Made by a program: the position numbers and the translations under genes. DNA of 64,000 nt from Microseira sp041929235 (lineage in GTDB: Bacteria > Cyanobacteriota > Cyanobacteriia > Cyanobacteriales > Aerosakkonemataceae), in the NCBI RefSeq assembly GCF_041929235.1, contig NZ_JBHFNP010000192.1, positions 1-64,000 of the forward strand, read 5' to 3'. The notes under the pieces are model-generated. The model was given only the letters and a program-made list of their open reading frames with translations. It searched no databases and was not told the DNA's origin. Shown piece after piece: positions 17,267-25,598 of the stretch (positions within the stretch are counted from its first letter, which is position 1; each line of letters opens with the position of its first letter).

Positions 17267-19108
17267 ATGAAACTGCGAATTTTAGCGATCGCATTCCTCC
17301 TCACCCAGTTTACCGCCGCCTGTTCCCTCCCCAAAACGGAACCAAAACCGCTTGCAGAAAGCACTCCAGCGCCTACAAACGCGCAAATCAGCCGTCTACC
17401 GGCGACGTTTGAAGGACGCAGTATGGCGATTAGGGAAAAATTAGCCGCCCTTGACTTAAATAAACTCGATGCTTGGTGGCAGCGGGAGAACATTGGCGAT
17501 CCGCACAAATACTTGCTCCCGGTGATTTTAGCGCGTTTGAGTTTAGGCGATCGCTACAATCGTCAAGAAAGTTGGGATATCCTGATGGGAATGGAGCGAG
17601 CAAAGCCGAGCATTTACCATTTTCGCACGATTTACGACGTTCGCATTTTTTTCTTATTTCGCGACCAAATGCCAGATAACGTAACAGCATCTTATCGCAG
17701 TATGCTGGAACCAAATCGCGTTTTACAGTGGGTGGGAACTGGTACCGAAAACCACATGTTTATGAAACGCATGTCGGGACTTGCTTTCATGGATGGTAGC
17801 GGTTTTCCTAATGGCGATCCGGCAAGTGCTGCTACTAATGAAGCATGGTTGCGTTCGGAACTTAACAAGTTTTTGACTATCGGACAAGGCGAATTTCATT
17901 CTTCGACTTATTACGGTTATTCTATTGCCGGATTGCTCAATCTTTACGACTTTGCCAAAACTCCCGAATTAAAACAACTGGCAAAAGCTACTTTAGATTG
18001 GTACGCCGCTAATATGGCGCTGCGCCTGAGTTGGGGAACTGCTGGAGGTGCGGAAAGTCGAGGTTTCGATCGCGGTACTTGGGATAGCGGGATGAGTGCT
18101 GTATCTTGGATGTGGTGGGGCGATAGTCCAGATGCTGCTAATCGGATGGATGAGAAAAGTGCTTGGTTAGCATTGCCAGCAGGGTTGAGTACGTACCGTC
18201 CGCCTGTAGAATTGAGAGCGATCGCGCGTAAAGAAATTCCCCTCCCTTTCCAAGCAAAATTCAGCCACCCTCTGTATTACAGTTACTTCCAAAGCAACCG
18301 GATGTGGGAAACTTTCTACGTAACTTCTGACTACAGTTTGGCGACGCTGATAGAACCCCAACGTTCTTATCAAGTCAAAGGAACTATCAACGCCCAATAT
18401 GCCACCTACAAGCTAGTTGTGCGCGATCCCAAAGGACAAAATAACGCAGTAATTAGTTTAGCAGGAACCTTCCACACCCCAATGGCAACAGGGCGCAGTC
18501 CGGGAGATCAGTATGTGCAAGAAAGGGGTGCTGTTATATACCAATTGCGATTAAACGATAAAGACAAAGCGGCTAAAGTACCAGCACGTTCTCACCTTGT
18601 TTTACCAGCGCGTTACGGACAACCGCAACGCCATCGAGATTGGTATATTTGGCGAATCGAAAATACTTGGCTGTGCGCCCGTCCTTGGGGGGATAATATT
18701 AACTGGCAAAATCCGGTTTCAGAACAGGATAAAGACTATCAAGCTTTAGTGGCAGCAGGGGATAATACCGCTTGGATTACCGATGTTGCTAGAGTTGCCG
18801 ATTATCCAGATTTAGCTAGCCTTAAAACTGCCTTGGATAAAACATCTGTAGATGATAAAAATTGGAACAGTAAAGGCGAGATAGGTTATACGAGTTTATT
18901 GGGCGATCGCATAGTCATGACCTATGCACCCAACGGCGGGATTGCTCGTGCTAATATTAATAGTAAAGAACGGCTCTTGAAAGATTGGCCTGCAATCGAA
19001 AGTCCGTTCATGGGACAAAATTTAAATAGCGGAGTCTTAGAAGTGAAAAACCCAAAAGAAAACTGGCGTCTGCAAGCAACTTTAACAGGGCCAAAATGGG
19101 AAAAATAA
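17267..19108 (+). CDS. Large lipoprotein of unknown function
   Basis: The protein has 613 residues and a lipoprotein signal peptide with a TAAC lipobox at about residue 19, followed by a Pro/Thr-rich linker. Residues 50-290 are helical with many Trp and Tyr and look like an alpha/alpha-toroid (GEFHSSTYYGYSIAGLLNLY, LSWGTAGGAESRGFDRGTWD). The rest is beta-rich. That layout recalls polysaccharide lyases or heparinase-like proteins, but I do not recognise a family, so a role on extracellular glycans is only a guess. It is intact, co-directional with the DUF218 gene and separated from it by a heptamer repeat. Confidence 0.7.
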   Translation: MKLRILAIAFLLTQFTAACSLPKTEPKPLAESTPAPTNAQISRLPATFEGRSMAIREKLAALDLNKLDAWWQRENIGDPHKYLLPVILARLSLGDRYNRQESWDILMGMERAKPSIYHFRTIYDVRIFFLFRDQMPDNVTASYRSMLEPNRVLQWVGTGTENHMFMKRMSGLAFMDGSGFPNGDPASAATNEAWLRSELNKFLTIGQGEFHSSTYYGYSIAGLLNLYDFAKTPELKQLAKATLDWYAANMALRLSWGTAGGAESRGFDRGTWDSGMSAVSWMWWGDSPDAANRMDEKSAWLALPAGLSTYRPPVELRAIARKEIPLPFQAKFSHPLYYSYFQSNRMWETFYVTSDYSLATLIEPQRSYQVKGTINAQYATYKLVVRDPKGQNNAVISLAGTFHTPMATGRSPGDQYVQERGAVIYQLRLNDKDKAAKVPARSHLVLPARYGQPQRHRDWYIWRIENTWLCARPWGDNINWQNPVSEQDKDYQALVAAGDNTAWITDVARVADYPDLASLKTALDKTSVDDKNWNSKGEIGYTSLLGDRIVMTYAPNGGIARANINSKERLLKDWPAIESPFMGQNLNSGVLEVKNPKENWRLQATLTGPKWEK

Positions 19109-19189
19109 TTTCATATTTCAGATTAGGGATTTCAGATTAGGGATTTGGGATTGTTATCTGTAGGAGAAAAGCATTTGCCCGCTAACTAT

Positions 19190-19228
19190 TACCAATTAGC
19201 AATTAGCAATTAGCAATTAGCAATTAAC
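19190..19228. repeat. Heptameric CAATTAG tandem repeat
   Basis: About five direct copies of AGCAATT/CAATTAG type 7-mers precede the DUF218 gene. Similar heptamer arrays (ATTGCTA, CCATTAG) lie at 22889-22921 and 48623-48701. Confidence 0.7.
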
Positions 19229-19235
19229 CAGTAAA

Positions 19236-20087
19236 ATGTTTGATACAACCTTGTGCGATCGCCAATTAACCGAATATTCTCTATTCACAGATTGGGTGTC
19301 GTTTGAGCTTGTCAACATCACCCTGATAGCCGGATTAATTTTAGCTGTTTTCGGACTTGGCTTTCTTGTGAACAAGCGACGCAGGAAATGGCGAATAATC
19401 AAGTCAAAAGCCTTTTTATCACTAATTGGATTAACCAGCACGTTCCTGCTACTATTTGTCTTTGTAGGGAAAGGACTTGCCTTGCCAACTGATTATAGTA
19501 CAGAGGCACAAGCAATTGTAATACTCGGTCGAGGGCCATCTCAATGGGAAAATAGAATCGATTTAGCGGCTGAACTTTGGCAAGCTAAAAAAGCGCCAGA
19601 AATTTTTGTCAGTGGTAGGACAGAAGCGGGGGAAATGATCCAGTTACTCGCAGAAAAAGGCATTCCCAGTCGAGTGATAGATGGGGAAAATTGTTCTATA
19701 AGTACGAGTGAAAATGCCGCTTTCACCGCAGCTATTCTCAAACCCCAAGGAATCGAGCGAATTATACTAATTACTGACGCGCCTCATATGTGGCGATCGC
19801 TATTTCTGTTCGGCGACAATGGTTTTACAGTCATTCCCCATCCCAGCAAGTTATCAAACAAATGGAATTTGTACAAAAAAGCAGTTCTGACGTTAAGAGA
19901 ATCTATTTATCTAGTCGGGTATGGTTTGAACAAGCTATTTTATCGACAGCCATCAGCCAAAATTAATAATCCCAATCTGGAAAATCTGTTACAACAAGCT
20001 GAAGAGTATAGCAAAACAAGGGAGAGGGAAATGCTTGAGATTCCCGGTTTCTTAGAGGCGCAACCTGGTAGGGACACGGCATTATGA
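19236..20087 (+). CDS. DUF218 / YdcF-ElyC family membrane protein
   Basis: This 283-residue protein has two hydrophobic N-terminal segments (about residues 24-45 and 65-85). A DUF218 domain follows: AQAIVILGRGPSQWENRIDL, APEIFVSGRTEAGEM, STSENAAFTAAIL, ERIILITDAPHMWRSLFLF. E. coli ElyC and SanA of this family act in envelope or polysaccharide metabolism. The last eight or so residues (PGRDTAL) are encoded by the first copy of the CACGGC hairpin repeat, so the native C-terminus was probably replaced. The frame overlaps the upstream extension of the next ORF. Confidence 0.8.
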   Translation: MFDTTLCDRQLTEYSLFTDWVSFELVNITLIAGLILAVFGLGFLVNKRRRKWRIIKSKAFLSLIGLTSTFLLLFVFVGKGLALPTDYSTEAQAIVILGRGPSQWENRIDLAAELWQAKKAPEIFVSGRTEAGEMIQLLAEKGIPSRVIDGENCSISTSENAAFTAAILKPQGIERIILITDAPHMWRSLFLFGDNGFTVIPHPSKLSNKWNLYKKAVLTLRESIYLVGYGLNKLFYRQPSAKINNPNLENLLQQAEEYSKTREREMLEIPGFLEAQPGRDTAL

Positions 20088-20261
20088 ATATTTCGGGTTT
20101 GATCGCCAATGTTTTACATGCCGTGTCCCTACTTTTGAAACACGGCATTATGAATATTTCGGGTTTGACAACCAATGTTTTACATGCCGTGTCCCTAATT
20201 TTGAAACAGGGCAACAAGATTTCGGGTTGTCAAACCAATGTTTTACATGCCGCGTACCTAG
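20068..20261. repeat. Three tandem copies of the CACGGC hairpin repeat
   Basis: Copies at about 20068-20132, 20131-20198 and 20197-20261 share the arms GGGACACGGCATTATGAATA / ACATGCCGTGTCCCTA and the loop TTTCGGGTTTG. The third copy is degenerate. The whole array is open in the frame of the downstream oxidoreductase and would encode three repeats of about 21 residues (MNISGL...NVLHAVSL...LK). Confidence 0.8.
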
Positions 20262-20314
20262 TTTTAAAACAATTTAATCGAGGGGAAGGTATAAAGCAAT
20301 TATTGGCTAAAAAT

Positions 20315-21529
20315 ATGAAAGAATTGGTGCTAATTGGTGGGGGACACACTCATGCGATCGCACTCAAAGACTTCGCCCATAACCCGCTTCCAGACGTGCG
20401 TATCGTGCTGATATCCGATGTGGAACAGACGCCTTATTCGGGGATGCTACCCGGTTATGTGGCGGGTTTTTATAGCTACGAGGAATGTCATATTGACCTG
20501 AATTCGCTTACCCAATATGTCAAAGCAAAAATGATATGCGATCGCGCCATTGGTTTAGATTTAAATAACAACCTAGTTCTGTGTGAAAACCAGTCGCCCG
20601 TCCGATTCGATTTATTATCGATTGATATTGGCAGCACACCCGCCACCCTATCCGTACCCGGTGCAGCAGAACATGCCATTCCAGTCAAACCCGTCCCCCA
20701 TTTTTTGCAACAATGGAATCAAATAATTGAGGAAGTAACTAACAACCCAGACTCTCTTATTCGCATCGGGATTGTCGGGGGAGGGGCGGGAGGTGTGGAA
20801 CTAGCATTGAACGTGCATTCCCGCCTGTCTAAAATATTAAAATTCCCCCAATTGTGGGATAGGCGTCCTCGCCTGTCCCAGCCAAAAATTAACTCAGAGT
20901 CCCAGGCAAAAATTAACTCAGAACAATCTAATTTAGAAATCCATTTATTCCATCGCGACGCCGAATTGATGACCAATCATAACCCCTGGGTGCGACAGCA
21001 CATGCAACAGCTTCTCACCCGTCGCGGTATTTTTGTGCATTTACAAGAAAATGTTGGCGAAGTGAAACCGCAATTAGTTTGTTGCGAGTCAGGTTTAAAT
21101 GTTGAATTTAATTACCTTTTCTGGGTAACGCAAGCATCTGCACCGGATTGGCCTAAAATATCTGGACTGGCAGTTGACGCCACAGGATTTATTTTAGTTA
21201 GCGATACGTTGCAGTCTGTCTCTCACCCCCAAGTTTTCGCCGCCGGGGATATCGCCACAATTGTCAACCATCCTTGTCCCAAAGCAGGAGTATTTGCCGT
21301 GCGACAGGGCAAACCGTTGTTTAATAATTTATGGCGAACATTGCAGGGTCAACCCTTGAAGCCGTATAAACCCCAGAAACGCTATCTTAGCCTCATCGGT
21401 ACGGGGGAAGGCAGTGCTGTTGCTTCCTGGGGGTCATTCGGATGGGAATCGCCCCTGCTGTGGTATTGCAAAGATTGGATAGACCGCCAATTTATGATTT
21501 CAATTTCCCGACATCCCTCGACAAGTTGA
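20315..21529 (+). CDS. FAD/NAD(P)-dependent oxidoreductase, SelD-partner type without SelD
   Basis: The protein has 404 residues from the ATG at 20315; the frame is open from 20084 but reads through the repeat array. It is a pyridine-nucleotide-disulphide oxidoreductase of the NDH-2-like type. It has an FAD Rossmann motif LIGGGHTHAIAL, then QTPYSGMLPGYVAGFY, the NAD motif IGIVGGGAGGVELAL and the FAD C-terminal VFAAGDIAT. In many cyanobacteria this domain is fused to selenide water dikinase (SelD). Here it stops right after YCKDWIDRQFM, where SelD would begin, and no SelD follows. It may act alone as a quinone or selenium-related reductase, or be a truncated fusion. Confidence 0.8.
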   Translation: MKELVLIGGGHTHAIALKDFAHNPLPDVRIVLISDVEQTPYSGMLPGYVAGFYSYEECHIDLNSLTQYVKAKMICDRAIGLDLNNNLVLCENQSPVRFDLLSIDIGSTPATLSVPGAAEHAIPVKPVPHFLQQWNQIIEEVTNNPDSLIRIGIVGGGAGGVELALNVHSRLSKILKFPQLWDRRPRLSQPKINSESQAKINSEQSNLEIHLFHRDAELMTNHNPWVRQHMQQLLTRRGIFVHLQENVGEVKPQLVCCESGLNVEFNYLFWVTQASAPDWPKISGLAVDATGFILVSDTLQSVSHPQVFAAGDIATIVNHPCPKAGVFAVRQGKPLFNNLWRTLQGQPLKPYKPQKRYLSLIGTGEGSAVASWGSFGWESPLLWYCKDWIDRQFMISISRHPSTS

Positions 21530-21685
21530 CTGGGGGAATGGCTACTCTAGGTGCTGATCGATTATGGCAATGAGCTGAGCGATCGCTTTGTTGCCCCTCT
21601 GAACGCTGTTTAACTTTTATGACTAAATCTGGCTGATTGCTGAAATATCGTTTAAAACAAGCTATATGCTCAGTATTTGCACTGA
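21530..21685. other. Intergenic stretch before the eCIS locus
   Basis: No gene is visible here. This is where the start codon, N-terminal codons and promoter of the first sheath gene would be expected; none of the missing sheath N-terminus can be read in any frame. Confidence 0.5.
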
Positions 21686-22885
21686 TGCTGCTTTAATCAA
21701 AAGCTAAGTCCAGTTCTAGAACAGAACCGTACCGAGTCGCGAGCGCTACAACTGAAAATTGCTGGGACTGAGAATACTACAGCTTCAATTGCCAATGACG
21801 ATGCCAATAAAAAATATAGTATTTCGTTTACAACTGCGCCAGAAAGTGGTGAAATTACCGTTGATTATCAACCGCTATTCAAGTCAGTTACCGCAGGAGA
21901 AGTAAAGCTGTGTACGAAATTCGGTGACTTCAAGAAATTCTTTGGCGATTTTTCAGATATTCCCGGTCAAAATACTCTAGCCCATGCAGTATACGGCTTC
22001 TTTAACAACGGAGGGACGCGCTGCTACGTGGTTTGGGTGACAGGTAAAAATAATATTGAAACTGCTCTAAATCAGTTCGAGGCGATCGATGAAATTGCCA
22101 TTCTTGCCGCCCCCGGAATCAACGATGCCGATGTGCTGGGAAAAATCAAAGACCATTGCACTAATTTAGGCGATCGCCTTGCCATTCTTGACAGTCCGGA
22201 AAGTATCGATCTCAGCAAACCAGATGATGTCAAAAAGCTACAACCCTTCAATTCAAATTATGCAGCTTTGTACTTTCCCTGGATTCAAGTCTTCGACCCA
22301 GCGACTAAGAAGCTAAAATTTGTACCGCCTAGCGGTCACATAGCTGGTATTTATGCTCGCGTAGACACCCAAAGGGGCGTTCACAAAGCACCTGCCAATG
22401 AAGTAGTGATGGGGGCTTTGGGAATGAAGCAAAAAATTAGTAAAAACCAGCAGGATGGACTCAACCCTCAAGGCATCAACTCGATTCGCGAACTCAATGG
22501 CAATATCCGCGTGTGGGGCGCGCGCACAATAGGAGGTGATGCTAACGGGGAATTTAAATACATCAACATTCGTCGGGTGTTTAACTATTTACGCGAGTCG
22601 ATTGATGAAGGGACTCAATCGACGGTTTTTGAACCAAATTCTCCCGAGATATGGGCGCGAATTCGACGTACTATTACTGCTTTCTTGCTAACGGTTTGGC
22701 GTAGCGGTGCGCTGTTTGGCAGTACCCCAGAACAGGCATTTTATGTCAAGTGCGATGAGGAGAATAATCCACCAGAAGTGCGCGATGCGGGTCAAGTCAT
22801 TATCGAAATCGGAGTTGCTGTCGTTAAACCAGCAGAGTTTGTCATCTTCCGCATTAGTCAGTGGGGAGGGCCGGGTAGTAAATGA
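21686..22885 (+). pseudogene. eCIS sheath protein 1, 5' end missing
   Basis: About 399 codons are open after a TGA at 21683. The C-terminal two-thirds are clearly a contractile sheath subunit (Afp2-4 like): HAVYGFFNNGGTRCYVVWV, DEIAILAAPGI, PPSGHIAGIYARVD, VWGARTIGG and EVRDAGQVIIEIGVAVVKPAEFVIFRI. The frame has no ATG, GTG or TTG before 22028. The usual N-terminal PGVYVEE strand, needed for the sheath handshake, is absent. The upstream part is a beta-rich stretch (SIANDDANKKYSISF). Translation from 22028 would give only 285 residues. Either the 5' end has been lost or a non-standard start is used. Confidence 0.65.
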
Positions 22886-22888
22886 TGT

Positions 22889-22921
22889 TAATTGCTAATT
22901 GCTAATTGCTAATTGCTAATT
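22889..22921. repeat. Heptameric ATTGCTA tandem repeat
   Basis: Four to five perfect direct copies of AATTGCT lie immediately after the first sheath stop. Confidence 0.75.
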
Positions 22922-22986
22922 CTCTTGAATTTGCTATTAGCGATTGACTATTAGCAGTTTTAATGGTGCTGTTAAAGCAAGGGAAA

Positions 22987-24126
22987 ATGCTGACCAACTA
23001 TCAAATGCCTGGTGTTTATTTGCAGAAAGTATTTTCAATTCCAGAACCAGAACTGATTACAGGTGTGCCAGCATTCCTGGGTTTGGCAACTGCTGGGTCG
23101 TTTAATACCCCGCAATTGCTGACAGTTTGGCCTCAGTTTGAACAGCACTTCGGTCAGTCGCTATCCAAGAGTTACTTGGGTTATGCGGTGCGGGGCTTTT
23201 TTGAAAATGGGGGTCGCTTGTGTTATGTCGTCCGCATCGAAGAGGCGACTCAGAGTGCTTTGCCAGCGGGATTGGATGCGATCGCACCCCTAGACACCAT
23301 CGACCTCGTTTGCGCCCCAGACATCATGCTGGCACGGCAAGAAGCGGATATAAGGGTGATGCAGAACGCTATTTTAGAGCATTGCGAACTTTTGGGCGAT
23401 CGCTTCGCCATTCTCGATGCTTGGAATCGATCTATCCCAGAAATCCAGCAGCAACAGCAGCGTCTATCCAATATTAACGGTGCTTTGTATGCCCCTTGGT
23501 TGAAAGTTCCGTCTTTAGAAAAGGCAACAGGGACAACTCTATCAGAGGTTCCTCCTTGCGGTCATATTGCTGGAATTTATGCCCGTAGCGATCGCGCTGC
23601 TGGGGTTTACCAATCTCCCGCAAACTATGTCTTGGAAGGCGGATTAGATTTGAGCCTTACTATTACCAACGCTGACTTTGAACGGCTTAATTCAAAATCA
23701 GCAAAAACAGGCGTTAACTGCTTGCGTTCCTTAACCGGACGCGGTATCAGAGTCTGGGGAACGCGCACTTTAAGCTCAGATCCTAACTGGCGTTATATCA
23801 GCGTGCGACGGCTATTTTTAACAGTTTGTCGCTGGATTGAACGCAACCTTGCTAACGTTGCTTTTGCACCCAATGACTTCAAATTGTGGCTGGGGATAGA
23901 ACGGGAATTAACCGCTTATTTCGAGTCGCTATTTCGACAAGGCGCACTCAAAGGTAACACACCCCAAGAAGCGTTTTTTGTCAAGTGCGATGCTGAAACC
24001 AACCCGCCCGAAATCAGAGATAGCGGCAAAGTCGTCACAGAAATTGGTCTAGCAGCAACGATTCCCTGCGAGTTCATTATCGTTCGCCTGATTCACGGTT
24101 CCACAGGAGTCACCGTAACGACTTAA
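22987..24126 (+). CDS. eCIS sheath protein 2
   Basis: The protein has 379 residues from the ATG at 22987 (an ATG eight codons upstream, at 22963, is also possible). The N-terminal strand NYQMPGVYLQKVFSIPEPEL is the sheath extended-arm motif. AVRGFFENGGRLCYVVRI, GHIAGIYARSDRAAGVYQSP, VWGTRTLSS and KVVTEIGLAATIPCEFIIVRL are the conserved core. This subunit forms the contractile outer tube around the Hcp-like tube. It lies 100 bp after sheath 1 and is intact, so it may be the only working sheath gene. Confidence 0.9.
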   Translation: MLTNYQMPGVYLQKVFSIPEPELITGVPAFLGLATAGSFNTPQLLTVWPQFEQHFGQSLSKSYLGYAVRGFFENGGRLCYVVRIEEATQSALPAGLDAIAPLDTIDLVCAPDIMLARQEADIRVMQNAILEHCELLGDRFAILDAWNRSIPEIQQQQQRLSNINGALYAPWLKVPSLEKATGTTLSEVPPCGHIAGIYARSDRAAGVYQSPANYVLEGGLDLSLTITNADFERLNSKSAKTGVNCLRSLTGRGIRVWGTRTLSSDPNWRYISVRRLFLTVCRWIERNLANVAFAPNDFKLWLGIERELTAYFESLFRQGALKGNTPQEAFFVKCDAETNPPEIRDSGKVVTEIGLAATIPCEFIIVRLIHGSTGVTVTT

Positions 24127-24219
24127 TTGGCAATCCAAAATCCGATCGGGATTTACAAGATTGCTTTCCCAATTACCCATTACCCATTACCCATTACCAA
24201 AATTGTAGGAGTTTTTACC

Positions 24220-24672
24220 ATGCCCGATATCAAACCTCCCCACAAACCCGATCCCTATGCTGGCTATAACTTTTTTGTCGAATGGAATGGCATCATTCAC
24301 GCAGGTTTCAGAGAATGTTCTGGTTTGAATTCTTCTCAAACTGCGACCGAATATCGCGAGGGAACAGACCCGTTAACTAAGCGAAAAATCCCTGGGTTGA
24401 ATACCTATGGTAATGTCACCCTCAAACGAGGCGTTACCAACAACGACGAACTCTGGAAATGGCGGCAAAACCTGATGAAAGGCAATGCCGAACGTCGAGA
24501 GATTTCGATCGTTTTTCTTGACCATACCGGAACAGAAAAAATCCGCTGGAACTTAACCAACTGCTGGCCTACAAATTGGTCGGGGGTAGACTTTAATGCA
24601 ACTTCTGATGAAGTGCTTGTTGAAAGTTTGGAATTAGTCCATGAAGGAATAACGGTGGATAAGTGGAGTTAA
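24220..24672 (+). CDS. eCIS inner tube protein (T4 gp19-like)
   Basis: The protein has 150 residues from the ATG at 24220, with TAGGAG ten bases upstream. The annotated frame extends to 24127 but reads through an ACCCATT repeat. It matches the tail-tube family (Afp1/Afp5): DPYAGYNFFVEWNGIIHAGF, RECSGLNS, GNVTLKRGVTNNDELWKW, REISIVFLDHTGTEKIRWNL and VESLELVHEG. Hexamers of it would stack to form the needle. Intact and full length. Confidence 0.92.
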   Translation: MPDIKPPHKPDPYAGYNFFVEWNGIIHAGFRECSGLNSSQTATEYREGTDPLTKRKIPGLNTYGNVTLKRGVTNNDELWKWRQNLMKGNAERREISIVFLDHTGTEKIRWNLTNCWPTNWSGVDFNATSDEVLVESLELVHEGITVDKWS

Positions 24673-24688
24673 GGTGACTGTCTGATCG

Positions 24689-24991
24689 TTATATTTTAGA
24701 TCCCCCCTAACCCCCCTTTAAAAGGGGGGAACCAAAGTCTTAAAAACCCCCCTTTAAAAGGGGGGAACCAAAGCGTTCAAAGTCCCCGCGAACCAAAGCG
24801 TTATATTTTAGATCCCCCCTAACCCCCCTTTAAAAGGGGGGAACCAAAGCGTTCAAAGTCCCCGCGAACCAAAGCCTTATATTTTAGATCCCCCCTAACC
24901 CCCCTTTAAAAGGGGGGAACCAAAGCGTTCAAAGTCCCCGCGAACCAAAGCGTTCAAAGTCCCCCGCTGTTTTGGGGGATTTAGGGGGATC
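24689..24991. repeat. Array of C/G-hairpin repeats between tube genes
   Basis: Three copies of TTATATTTTAGATCCCCCCT plus the hairpin CCCCCCTTTAAAAGGGGGG begin at 24689, 24801 and 24877. They alternate with GAACCAAAGC and GTTCAAAGTCCCCGC units. The array fills the 380-bp gap between the tube gene and the next ORF. It could dampen downstream transcription by forming stems. Confidence 0.85.
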
Positions 24992-25051
24992 AAAACTTGG
25001 CAAAAAGTGAAGATAAATCTAAAATCCAAAATCTAAAATCTAAAATTATTT

Positions 25052-25417
25052 ATGGTGCAGCAAACAGAATTTACCTTTGTATTACCGCAAGGCTACATCG
25101 TTCCAGAAGGCAATATCCACCGCGAAGGCACTATGAGATTATCTACTGCCTACGATGAAATTGCACGGCTGCGCGACCCGCGAGTGCAGGCAAATCCTGG
25201 CTATTTGGTGATTATTTTATTGTCGCGGGTGATTACCAATTTGGGAACGCTTCAGCAGATTAATCCTAAGACGATCGAGGGTTTATTTTCTGGCGATTTG
25301 GTCTACCTGCAAGACTTTTATCAACGCATCAACCAAAACGGACACAGCCGCTTTTTAGTGACTTGTCCCCACTGCCAAGGTGAATTTGAAGTAGAAACTG
25401 TGCCGGTGGGGGAGTAG
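25052..25417 (+). CDS. eCIS-associated tail-assembly-like protein
   Basis: This 121-residue protein occupies the position of the small phage-tail-assembly-type proteins that follow the tube gene in many eCIS loci. It has a beta-rich start (TEFTFVLPQGYIVPEGNIH), a helical middle (NPGYLVIILLSRVITNLG then NPKTIEGLFSGDLVYLQDFY) and a C-terminal CPHCQGEF pair of cysteines that could be half a zinc ribbon. A role as assembly chaperone is inferred from position and from phage parallels. Intact. Confidence 0.65.
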   Translation: MVQQTEFTFVLPQGYIVPEGNIHREGTMRLSTAYDEIARLRDPRVQANPGYLVIILLSRVITNLGTLQQINPKTIEGLFSGDLVYLQDFYQRINQNGHSRFLVTCPHCQGEFEVETVPVGE

Positions 25418-25572
25418 TTGGCTACCCGACCGATCGATTGCTGGAAGAGGTAGGATATATTGCCTATCATTTTCACTGGTCGCACGAACAGATTATGGGA
25501 ATGGAACACCGCGATCGCCAGCAATGGGTAGATCAAATTTCTCAGATTAATCAGGGAATTGGTAATGGGTAA
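25414..25572 (+). CDS. DUF6760-like small eCIS protein
   Basis: A 53-codon open stretch overlaps the end of the previous gene. GYPTDRLLEEVGYIAYHFHW followed by SHEQIMGMEHRDRQQWVDQI matches the short DUF6760-type proteins that sit beside eCIS tube genes. No ATG or GTG precedes the conserved start; the only normal start codon is TTG at 25438, which would cut GYPTDR. It may be made by coupled re-initiation or by a frameshift from the upstream gene. Confidence 0.55.
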   Translation, partial: VVGYPTDRLLEEVGYIAYHFHWSHEQIMGMEHRDRQQWVDQISQINQGIGNG

Positions 25573-25598
25573 TAGGTAATAGAAAAGGAGTAAGAGGA

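Noticed and set aside
24689..24991. Possible CRISPR array
   Set aside because: The repeats are palindromic C/G hairpins with irregular periods (112 and 76) and no unique spacers; no cas genes are near.
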